This document shows positions 45,801-56,600 of a stretch of 64,000 nucleotides of DNA, piece after piece; position 1 is the stretch's first letter; each line of letters begins with the position of its first letter. A program made the translations under genes and the position numbers. The stretch comes from Eupeodes corollae (lineage: Eukaryota; Arthropoda; Insecta; Diptera; Syrphidae). Location of the stretch: contig NC_079148.1 in NCBI RefSeq assembly GCF_945859685.1, positions 46,635,946 through 46,699,945 of the forward strand, in the 5' to 3' direction. The notes beneath the pieces were generated by a model. It did not search any database. It saw only the letters and a program-made list of their open reading frames with translations, and had not been told where the DNA came from.

Positions 45801-47455
45801 CCAATGTAAAATCCGTGCTATTATATGCTTGTGAAACATGAAAAGTCTCGGCCAACATCTCGAGAAAAACGCTGTCTGCGTCACATCCTTAAAATTCGCT
45901 GGCCACAAACAATATCCAACCAGGAATTGTGTCGTAGGACAGGTCAGAGGCGCTTGGACATCGACATCATAAAGCGCAAATGCCAACAAATTGGTCACAC
46001 ACTGAGGAAACCAAACGATGATATTGCGAAGCAGTCATTTGAATAGAATCCTCAGGGATCACGGCGGGTTGGAAGACCAAGAACAACATGGAGATCTACA
46101 GTGCTATCGGAAGCTAACTTGCAGAGAAAGACGTGGCCACAGTTAAGGTATTTAGCTGCAGATCGAGAAGGATGGAGACGTTTTGTTGACGCCCTATGCC
46201 CCGTACGGGGTTAGAGGACCTGATGATGATGACATGCCTTAGCCATCCTAACTGTTCAGTTTTGTTACTTGTGGCAAGTAGCTGTACCGATCGTATAGTT
46301 CATAATTGTATCGTGTCCGCCAGCTGTTTCTTTACCAATTGACACAAATGGGTTAATAGATCAGACGAAGAACCTTTCTCTCGAAGATACCAAGCGAGAA
46401 TTCATTTGCCTGAAAGAGTATCCATACGGGTTTTGTAGGGCCTTAATTTAGGGCCTAGCTAGTTCAATGTAGCGTTTTTTTTCAAACAAAATTTTTGACG
46501 GAGTTTTCGTTTTTGGTTAGATAGATCAAGTTGGAATTGAGCTCAAAAAATGAGGCTTAAGCTCTTAACAAGACTAAAATGAATAAATTATAAATAGGTA
46601 TTATTCAAGCAGATGATTCATATTTTTCAATGTTGATGCCGGCGGCAAGCTGAACTTTCTCCTACGTACTTTTAATTTGCTATTACAACCAAAATAATTA
46701 TAGAGAACTAATTACTTGGAGAAGTACTATCGCATAATTATTCATATTATTAACTTTTTTGGGAATGAAGACATAAATATTTTATGATACTTAAGAACTC
46801 ATATTTAGTGTAGAATTAAAAGGAATTATAACAAACCTTTTGGAATGAGTCTTGATCCGTAATATCGTACACCAATATGGCTCCATTCGAAGCGCGGTAA
46901 TATATTGGGCCCAATGCATGGAATCTGATGAGTATTTAAAAAATGTATATTTTTGTTTATTTATTAAATTATGCTTCGTTAGTTAAATGAGTCATATTTG
47001 TTGCTTATCTTACCTCTTCATAAATGGCTTGTCTTACCTTTCTTGACCAGCTGTATCCCAAATATTGAGTTGGATTCGTTTATCGCCAAGGGTTATTTTC
47101 TTTGTTAAGAACGAAGCCTACAAAATTGAATTTAAACCTTAAGGTATCACAATTGCAACAATAACAACAACATAGGGTTCATTTTTATTGAAGGGATATG
47201 AAGCCAAAAAAATAGCTGACCAATCATTTTTCCATTTATAAATATTGAGATAAGCAAGAGAAATTATTCGAACAATATAAATGTGAAGTAGTCAGATAAA
47301 AGAAAACGAAGAATTACCTGCAGTGTACTGATGTGTTTATTATTGAATTTATCTTCGACATATCTAAGGACAATAGAAGTTTTACCTACGCATCCCTCGC
47401 CAAGTAAAACAATTTTTAGATTATAAGAGCTGCTTGCAGTTGCGTTTGTACTCAT
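42834..47455 (-). CDS. Rab21: Rab21 small GTPase (6 exons)
   Basis: Rab21 is a GTP-switch protein on early endosomes that directs integrin and other cargo traffic. Exons on the minus strand: 47455-47318, 47117-47038, 46924-46837, 43327-43209, 43146-43056, 42989-42834; they sum to 672 bases, 223 residues, with matched phases. Visible motifs: P-loop GEGCVGKTS (from residue 19), switch II DTAGQE (67-72), NKTD (125-128), ETSAK (153-157) and a C-terminal CC pair (219-220, tail CCSTG) for geranylgeranylation. The Rab21 signatures [27 protein letters not shown] and [13 protein letters not shown] identify the paralogue. The gene converges on PGAP1. Intron 3 (3.5 kb) carries RTE elements and a SINE; the other introns are short. 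A poly(A) signal lies at about 42692-42697 on the minus strand. Confidence 0.96.
43525..43765 (+). mobile_element. tRNA-derived SINE, copy A (Rab21 intron 3)
   Basis: The head holds A- and B-box-like sequence (GATGGTAAGTGCGTATGAC and TTGAGTTCAATCACTGCC), a polymerase III promoter layout. The body begins ATACTGTTTCCTGTTAGGA and AATTGACAAACC and continues to about 43760. The body start matches copy B at about 52150 (TACTGCCTCTTGCGAGGA, then AATTGACAAA). The later part (TTTTTGACATTAGCAACAC and on) corresponds in degraded form to the other half of copy B, read on the opposite strand. Confidence 0.65.
43840..44055 (-). pseudogene. Older RTE-like relic, C-terminal part
   Basis: The minus strand reads [20 protein letters not shown] followed by DRFK, the C-terminal signature of RTE/BovB-type ORFs (compare EDLTQLGVRNWGQLARNRA in copy 1). 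It lies on the left of the plus-strand RTE element, with a matching upstream piece on its right at 46425-46235. Confidence 0.55.
44060..46235 (+). mobile_element. Second RTE-type retrotransposon (Rab21 intron 3)
   Basis: Broken but long copy, of a family different from the BovB copies. The end of the endonuclease reads [20 protein letters not shown] and [18 protein letters not shown] (SDH motif). Damaged linker frames fill 44340-44830. The reverse transcriptase reads [108 protein letters not shown] and [18 protein letters not shown]. The C-terminus ([38 protein letters not shown]) is in another frame. It ends GATGATGATGA near 46220-46232, a short-repeat tail typical of RTE. The 5' end is truncated inside the endonuclease. 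Several stops; dead. Confidence 0.85.
46235..46425 (-). pseudogene. Older RTE-like relic, upstream part
   Basis: The minus strand reads [13 protein letters not shown], then [10 protein letters not shown] and, in another frame, EQLGWLRHV. This is the stretch just before the C-terminal part found at 44055-43840 in such elements (compare GEWRRRYNDKLYGLYSDTD and RWLGHV in copy 1). The plus-strand RTE element separates the two pieces. Confidence 0.5.
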
Positions 47456-48479
47456 ATTCTATCACTTTATGTGTTCGCTTATTTAATTATAATTATTGAC
47501 CAATTGGAAATATAATAAACTATTATCACTTCATATCGGTGTATGCAAATTTTGAATACAAAAAATATTTGTTTTTTTTTTGGCTGATTGAAAATAAAAA
47601 TGCACAAAAGAAAAACAATTTATATTTTTGATAATTTTCTTGTTTGACAAGTTGTTGTTGTAGCTGAGAAACTGACAATGTTGACATTTCGATCTGTCAA
47701 TTAATGAATGGCAGAGTTCAGGAAATTATGAATATATTGGGTCTGTTCATTTTATTACGATGTTCGCATTTGACTCTTGAAAAGCGCTGTACTTTTTCGT
47801 CGCATTATTTCAAAACATTCTCATTTAATGGACAAGAAGAGAGATGGATAATTACGTCCAGTCATAGATTTTCTTGTTCTTTGCAATATTTTATAGATTA
47901 ATTAGGCTTTTTAAGCTTCGTTTTTTTTCAGTTATTCTCAATTTCAGACTTTAAATAAGAAGAAACAAAATTAAAAGTTCATTTGACACAAAAAGCCGAG
48001 AAATATGTCTATATACAGTCCTCCTGATCTGTTTTTTCGGCAAAATGTTTTCGAAAACCCGAAAATCGTTCACACCGAACATTTACACGTTTTCATTTGA
48101 CATTTAAATTTGTTTAACATTGTCTGTCAAATTTTGTATTGATGACTAAATTTATGAGTACAAAGTTTTGTTCTTCTCAAATTATTTGTAAAAATAAAAT
48201 GAATTCTAACCAATTCAAATTAATTTTATCGTAACACTAGCTCGTCTAGAAAAAGAGTTTGAACTGAAGTTCTGGGGACTGGTGGAATGGACTCACGACA
48301 TGCACCAACAAGAACTACAAGCTCACTAGGCTGCAGCTATCCTTTTAGTTCACTTCGACCGGTCCTAACAATTCACTAAGGAGAAGCTAATTGTGTAGAA
48401 AATATATCGTAGAATCAACAACAAACAAAACTGTTACAATAAAAATTAATTTTATTTAAAACATTTTCTTCTTCTTTCA
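47456..48479. other. Rab21 promoter side and spacer
   Basis: The first few hundred bases upstream of the Rab21 ATG should hold its promoter and 5' UTR; I see no clear TATA or initiator. The rest has no gene. Confidence 0.35.
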
Positions 48480-49140
48480 CAACAAATTCAATCCAAAATA
48501 CTGAGTTTATGACTATTGCCTTTGTAGGCCAAACGTGCCTTCAGAATGGTCATATATTGTGGCCTTCCTTATAGGCGGGATTAAGAAGATTCTGAACGAT
48601 TTCTTGTAGGTTCTTATGGTGGGAGCAGAAAAGGTTAATTCCTAGTTCCAGATTCGTACCAATATCATACTCAACCAAAGCGATCACTGAAGCTGTTATG
48701 ATGGGCTACAATTTCTCCATGACTATCTCTTTGGCTTCTTCCTTTGAGGACTCGCCTGGTTTGCAAAATGCACTGAGGATCTTCTTGATGTTGACAGGCT
48801 GTTCATCAAGTTGAGATAGCCCTCTGTTGTGGTTTTATTCACTGGAACAACGATTCCCATATTGTGGAATGTTTGGCGCAAGTTTTCCTAGACGCGCAGC
48901 GACTTAGCCTCCACCAGAAATTTTCTTCCATACTTATTCTCCTCCACAAATGAACTTATCGTCTTTCTCATATCTCCCAAATCCTTTTGTTGAATACCGG
49001 TTCCTCGCTTAACAAAGAGCGTTTGAAACTCTGGAGGATCCTAAAACAACCGCCAGTGCTGCAAATAGTCACCGGGGCTTTTATTCTCGACGTTCACGCA
49101 GCTTCCTCAAAGTTTCCTTTTTTTTTCTCTTCCATATTCT
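48480..49140 (-). pseudogene. HPF1 (histone PARylation factor 1) pseudogene
   Basis: The minus strand from about 49140 to 48480 reads GDYLQHWRLF, a stop, DPPEFQTLFVKRGTGIQ, then RKTISSFVEENKYGRKF, TFHNMGIVVPVNKTTTEGYL, EQPVNIKKILSAFCKPGESS, EEAKEIVMEKL and VEYDIGTNLELGINLFCSHH, with SVFW/IEF at the end. This order matches the HPF1 family (motifs HWRFxYDPPEFQT, GVVPVxKxxxGY, DECDYGxGLELGxDLFC). HPF1 binds PARP1 and directs ADP-ribosylation to serine. Several stops and frame changes, including a gap where the DPPEF-to-C-terminal catalytic region should be, make this copy dead. No intron-like break is visible and an A-rich stretch with AATAAA follows at about 48450, so it is probably a processed retrocopy. 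A functional gene must be elsewhere. Confidence 0.75.
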
Positions 49141-50672
49141 GTAAATAAAAACAAAAAGAAATAATTCTTATTTTGTACGGAAATTGTATAAATAATATTA
49201 CTTACCACGACCAAATTTATTTCATTAGCTGTTTTTTGTTTACATTAATTTGAGCGGTGAAGGTTTCGAAAGGTTTGTTTGTTTTATATAAAACTTGTGG
49301 TTTACCAAAAATGTATGACAAAACATGAGTTTTCGATGTAGGTTTTTGGTGAAAACTGATATTTTCGCGAAAACCTGGTTTTGGACTTGGTGCAAAAAGC
49401 CTATTGGGCACATAAACTGGTAAAATGAGTGGGAGCGAGATAAAATTATAAAATGAGAAAAAATAAAAATGATAAGAAGACTATCAACTCATACAAATAA
49501 GGTTTGGCAATAAGATTTTTCATTTTGAAATTAAAGGAAACTAGTTGAGCCGTCGTTGGAGCTACAAATTCGCACAAGAACTTGTTGGAAGAATTCGGAG
49601 AAAATTTTTTTTGTCGCTCTATAGGGTTTCTAGTGTTTTTTTGGGAAAAACAATAGATGTTTTTCTCATTGTAAAGAGGAATGTGTAATATAATATTTGC
49701 AATGCTAAATCTTTGGTTCCATATCATGATATTATTCATGATATATTCGTACAATTTTTTCTCTTTGTCTTCGATAATTCCAATTTTATTTATACGGTCT
49801 TGAATCGATTATGCATCAACGAAACGAGTCTTAAAGTTTTAGATAACTATTGAGAAATAAAACGGTCCAGAAACAATTCTTGTAGAACGAGCTTCGACTG
49901 TAAAATGTTCACTATTTTTGTAGTGAATGCTAATAATTTTAGTAGTTTTTAGATATCGATCACAGCTTCAAAAGCGACTTCTGCCAAAATAGTTGGCTAT
50001 AGAAAATGAAACCGTTTACTCGAATCCTGATTTAACAACTATTTGTGATTAATGTTGCTCTTAATTTTAGATTTATGTCGATAATTATAGCTTTTAGCAT
50101 GCGTCTTAGAAACCCGTTGAACTAAAAGTCAAAAAAATATTTTCTACAGTTTTCAATTAAAAATAAAGTGATTTATTTTACCAATGGAAAACTTAATACG
50201 AAATATTTTTAAACTACTAAGAACAATATCTCAATTTGGATAAAAAACAGTATTCAGTCTTTTTCATGCCAGTAAAAATTCTTAACCCCAAATTGTAAGG
50301 GAATCTGATTTTGTTGTTTTTCTTTTTATTGAATAATTTTAATAAAACAAAGTTGAACTCATTCTACTAAAGATTTTTTTATTTGTAATGGAATGTTAGC
50401 TCTATTTGGTTAATTTTAAATCAAATCAGCTTAAAAATCTCTGTACAAACACACATACAATTTTATAAATTATTTTAGCAAATATTCAAAAAATCAAATC
50501 AAAAAATAAATATAGAATAATTTGTAATAAGGGACAGCAGACAGCTGTTGGTGTTTCTTTTCAAAATGTAGATAAATTAAATCGTCTTAAATAAAGGCAA
50601 AAGTTATAAATAAGAACTTATAAATCAATTATTTTTAAACACGGCACTACAATTACAATGTTCTACAGGGAT
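49141..50672. other. Spacer between HPF1 pseudogene and cv
   Basis: AT-rich, with no protein-like frame. The minus-strand end nearest 50673 should contain the cv 3' UTR. Minus-strand frames at 49217-49411 and 49446-49754 have no recognisable motif. Confidence 0.4.
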
Positions 50673-53600
50673 TTATAAAAACTGATTATTTACAGTTCCA
50701 TCGAAGGGCCCCATTTCATCACCAAAGTCTTGTAACTCCTCATCAATATCATCCAAATCGTCTCCATCATCCTTCGATTCGGGACAACGTCTGCAACGAC
50801 TTTCGTTTATACCATAGTTAATGCATGTTGCACCAACGCATTCACAACAGCCGTCATGGAACCATCTAAGAACAAAATAAAAACAGAGAATCTTAAGTTT
50901 ATGGTTTTGTAAACAATAAAGCAATAAATCTGTTCACACTCATTATCCCATTTCTCATGCACTCAAGTAGGTACCAAAGAAATACCTGCTTTTGTATACC
51001 TATAGGTATTTTTCCGAAGACAGCCATAATTATGGTGATAGACGAAAAAGGAAAGAACCATATCACATAAAAACTCTTACCTATAGCTGCTGGCGCCAGT
51101 GCTTTGACAACTTTGACGACATTTATTCCATGAAATACATGGAGACAGGTAGATGACGCTACAGTTCACTGTAATCATATGATCTCGTTCCTTAAGTATT
51201 TCATCCGAATCCTGTTCGTTTGATTCTGTAGAGGTGAGTCATAAGGTTAGTTGGCAAATGAAAAACAAAAATTGGATAACTCACTTAAGTAGTATTTTAC
51301 GTCCTTTTCCAACTTAGGACCCGCGAGAACGGTATCAAAGTCAACCGGAAATGTGACTATGTCCCATTCATATTCTTCTGGTTCAGATGTTATTAAAGCA
51401 TTGAAAAGTTCAGGAACCCCGTCAAATTCTTCAACGTGAGACTTCTTGGACAATGCGTTTCGTGTTTCGTTAGGTTTCGGACAAAGCTCTGTAATAAAAA
51501 AAAATAAGGCCGTGTTTACAATTAATTAAAAATATATTATACAAAGGAATTTAATTAGCATTCTTTTTTGCAGTAGGTATATTTATAATTAAACCGGTGC
51601 AACGAAATCCCAGCTTATATATTAAAAGGATTACCTATTTTATTTTAAAAACGGATAGCTAAATTTCTAAGCTGCTAAGAGTGAAATTTCTTCAAATCTT
51701 TTTGAGGTACATTTTCGTGGTATTTTTGACATAAGCCAGTGGAATAATAGTTAGTGAGTAGGATTGTCAATGAAGTTATTTTCATCGGTAACTACTGCCC
51801 CTCTTGCCAGAATCCTCAAAGAGTATTATCCAGATTCGGTGAACAAATTATAAGTCTCCTCCATTAATGACATTATTCGCACATAGTTGTGTTGTAAACG
51901 TCACTACACCCTGATGATTAGCGAGCTGTAGTGGCCATCAAATATAGTAACATTTATGAAGGAAATAGTGTTAAGAGTTCACTTTATTTTTGAACACTAT
52001 ACTACTATTTGTTAAAAATTATAAAAATAAATAAATTGTGTGGCGCAACAGCCTGTTGAGAACTAGGGCCTAGTGACTTACAACTCTCAACCATTCCTGG
52101 GTGCGAGTAATGTTGCCAGGAAAAAGACCCGTATGTCTTTTCACGGGTACTGCCTCTTGCGAGGAATTGACAAATTCTCCAAGAGAAGCTCTTGTCATGA
52201 AAAAGTGCTTTCCCAAATTTGTCAAAAATTGGTCTGTTCTTTTTTGGAAAAACTCTCATGATTCGTTCCGGACTTTTTTCGTCAATTTTTTGCAAAAAGT
52301 ACTTTTAATCGGTCCTTTTGTTTTTGTTGAACAGAGTATATAGTAACTAGTATACGGCCACTTTTAAAATTATTCTCGATATTTCGAAACACAGTATCCA
52401 TGTGTTAAAATATGACAATTCACAACTTGACGGATTCGTCAGGACAAAAATTAGAAAGTTGACAACGAAATGTAGAAAACTTGATTTTGAGTTTTTCCGT
52501 GTGATTGTAAAGAGGATTATTTTTAAAATATTCTTATAAAGATAATATGGTGGCTTGATATAAATGTAAACAACATTTACAATTTGTTTCTGTAATTTGT
52601 TTGGTCCTATAACCCCAAATCCATTGCTCATATTAAAGGTGTTGGCAAATCTTTTTATTAGGTGTTATTTAGTGCACGGCCAAGCTAGTCAGTGTTCTTA
52701 GCTAACTATTGTAAAATTACCGGTAAGGAATACTCTAATGAAAAAAGAAAACATTATAAAAGAGGAAAGAGTCAAATTAATACATTGGAAAATATTCCAT
52801 TCCAAGATCAGTGATTTGCCGATTAATACAATTTTACAAATCCAAAAAGTTATTTCAAAGGATTCATCGAGGTGGCAAACATAGAGAAACAAGAAAATGA
52901 CAGGATTCTGCTATAATGACATCAGTCAGAAAAGACCCTTTTATATCATTTAGAGAAAGAAATACGAATCCAACTCGACCTGAACGCAACCTCGAGAACG
53001 ATTCGGAGACAGCTGGGGGATTATTATGAAAAACGATAATCGTTTTTAATACGGAGTATTTGTGAAATTGCGATTACGAAAAACGATTGTAGAAGCGCGT
53101 ATTCGTAAAATTGCGATTACGAGAAACGAGAATCGTAAAAAGACTTCAGCTTTTCAGCTTTTGTTTTGGCGGGTTACTGTCAAGTGTCAAACATTATTGT
53201 GTTTTGGTTTGCTTTTTTTTTTGGTTTTCATTTTGATGAGGGAGAAAAAATGTAAATTAAATAATAAATATATCAAAAATGTATCAATTGAAGTGGGTGG
53301 AACTTACGATCATTTCATTTACACTATGGTCACCTTTCCTATTAAAGTAAAGGTGCTCATTACTGGTCTTATAATTTTCATGTGCGTACCATCTGCACAA
53401 CCGATAATGCCAGGAAAACTATATTTCTCATACAAATGTTGTTTACTTGTAGTTTTTTCGTCTTCCGTCATTGCAAATGACATGGCACACAATATTTTCG
53501 ATTAAAATTGGTTGTGCCATACTAACAAGGAAATCCTGTCCGGTTCCTCTTTGATATCCACCCTCTGCCAGAAACTGAAGTGTTGCATCTAATTTCAATG

Positions 53601-56600
53601 CATTTGGTATTATGTAGAATTAAAACTTGGAAGGTGTGGATCAATCTCATCCAATGCATATTTAAACGCTTCCTTATTCAGACGAAAAAGTTGCTTGAAC
53701 CTTGAAAATATTTTAGGAATTTACTTAAATACAACATGAACAAAAGTATTTTCATTTACTTAGGTGGAACTTAAAAGGCTCATTGTGTCGGATTAATCTC
53801 TTAACAGTGCCCTTGTTACACGCATTTTTCCTTCGGATTTAGATTCATCTTCGCTTCCAAGAAAGTAATCGCAAGCAATGAAAAAACATTTTACCGAACC
53901 AAATGAAAATCAAATTTAAACTTAAAACTTTTCCAACATCCACATTTTGACATTTGTAAATAGGCGTGAAGTTAGTTGCGTTTAAAAAAAATACCATTTT
54001 TCATTTTTGGCTGGTAACATTCTCTTGATTCCATTTTCGTTTCTCATAATCGCTCTACGCCATGAGTTTCGTTTTTCTGGGTTTCGTTTTTTCTGTCGTT
54101 CGTATCGTATTTCATAATAAGGACCCTGGTTGATGCTGGACTAAAATATTTCAAAGCTGTAAAAAAGCCATTTATTTGAACCAAAACCAAGCTGGCGAGG
54201 TTGAAATTTCCTCATGTTCACATCAACAGACCAGCCAAAGAGTCACTAAATCCACGTTACACCAAAGCTACTGTTAAACACGGTGTAGGTAACGTAATTG
54301 TCTTTAGATATTTTTCAGGGCATTATCTGGAACCGATTCACCAAAAAGATGATACAATGGATCGTTTAATGTACTGTGACATTTTTAAAATAATAATGCT
54401 GCAACACTCTGATCAAATGGATATTTCGGCGGTACAACGATCCAAAGCACACGTTCAATAAGGTCAAGACGTGCTTTCAAGAAAACCAAATTGACGTGTC
54501 ACAATGGCTTGTACAGTCCTCAGATCTCAACTCCATAGAAAAACTGTGGGATATTGTAGATTGACGAATTGTAAGGACTTATTGCAAAAATAAAATCGAT
54601 CTGTTTGATCAAATTTAATTGCTTTGGAAAAGTATTCCAAACAACATTCCAATCAATTTAATTGACTCCATGCTTCGAAGATATGCTAAAGTTATTAAAA
54701 ACAATTGCTTTGCTACCAAATACTGGAAATACTTTAGTAAGACTGAAAAAATATATGTATGTGTTTTTTATAGTTTTTTGTCAGATCAACATTGAACGAA
54801 TAGTGCTATATTTAATGACTTATTACAAAAAGAACTATATTTTTTTCCATTTAAAAATTGTTAATATTTATTAAATTTTAAAAACAAAAATATACAATAA
54901 TTTAATCCTAAATTTCTTTTTTAATTATTTAATACACTTTACATAATGTTGGGCGGCCAAAGTTATGGAGTAAATATTGGAATGATATTCACTGTATTCA
55001 AAATAGTCCTTTTTAACTTCCCATAGGAAGTTATTGTTATGGGTCCGATTTGTCAAATTGAAAATTTTGACATTTATCGACGTTTCAAGGTCCCTAGAGT
55101 CGAAATAAAAGATTTTTAGAAAGATGTCTGTGCGTGTGTGTGTACGTACGTTTGTACGTCCGTACGTCCGTACGTTTGCGACGTTTTTTTCGTCCTCCAT
55201 AGCTCAAGAACCAGAAGAGATATCAACTTCAAATAAATTTTGTTATACAGATAATAAGGCAGAAAGATGCAGAAAGGGCTCTCAAGAAAATTGCATGGGT
55301 GGTTTTTTTAACCATTAATTAAATTTTATATAATATATTGTAACGTGATTTAGAATAAGTATATTTTTTGAAAAAAAATCCATCTAACGGTTTTTTTTAT
55401 AAATCAAAAAAACTGAAAAAAAAAATAGTCACCTCCAAAATTGTACGACTTAAATATGATTTCATCTCCAAAACAATTTTGTGCAACGAAGAATAATGTT
55501 TTTGACATCTGATAAAATTTTGAGCAAAATCTAATTGACAGAAAAAACATTACTCAAAGTTAGTAAAAATTGAATACCGACTCAAATATCTTTTTAAAAA
55601 CTTGAAATTTAGGCTTCAAACTTGTTTTAACTTATAAGAAATATTGTTTTTAACATTTTGAAAAATCTTGAGAAAAATCGAATTGATAGTTTTTTTACAA
55701 AAAAAAAAACCTAAAAAAAAATGAATAAAAGTTGGTAAAAATTTATTTTCGGCTCAAATATCTTTTTAAAACGTTGAGATATTGGCTTTAATTTACTTTT
55801 ATCTTTCAAAAAATATTGTTGTCAACATTCAGTAACATTTTGAAAAAAATCGAATTGACAGTTTTTTTTTACAAAAAATTGAAAACCGAAACAAAATTAA
55901 CAAAAGTTGGTAAAAAATGATTTTTGACTCAAATATCTTTTCAAAAGTTTTATATAATAGCTTCTGACTAATTTTTACTTATAAGAAATATTGTTTTCAA
56001 CATTAGGACAAATTTTGAGAAAAATCGAATTGACAGTTTTTTAACAAAAAATAAAAACCTAAAAAAAAATGTATAAAAGTTGGTTAAAATTGATTTTCGA
56101 CTCAAATATCAAATATTTATTTATTTCAAAGAAAATATTGTTTTCGATATTCAGTAATTTTTATATAAAAATCCAACAGTCCGTTTTTTTCATAAAAAAT
56201 AAAATCTACATAAAATAGTACGCAAATTTGGTAAAAATTGATAAGAGTACATATAGACAAACTTTTAAGCAAGACAATTTGACAGACGGAATGGGAAGTT
56301 ATCAGTGTGGGTCGCATCCCCGCCTCTTTTTTTAATATCGTGTTGGTAGTCTTTTTTGTCTGTCTTTCATTAAAATTGTTTTTGCCCTGATGCATTTCAA
56401 AAAATTGCTTCAATAATGACAGATTGAAGAATTATTTATTACAAATGTTTAACACATATTAGCCATATTTTTCAATAAAAAAAACTTTTTTTTAGAATGA
56501 TTTCTAGGTATATATTTAATGCCTGATAATCAGGTAAATTAAGTTTTCGAAATTATGATTGTCCGTGTAGGTTTGTAAGTGTTTCCGTTTTGTTACACTA

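Noticed and set aside
55130..55175. GTACG-rich stretch as a regulatory cluster
   Set aside because: It is a simple repeat inside the interspersed repeat, not specific to cv.
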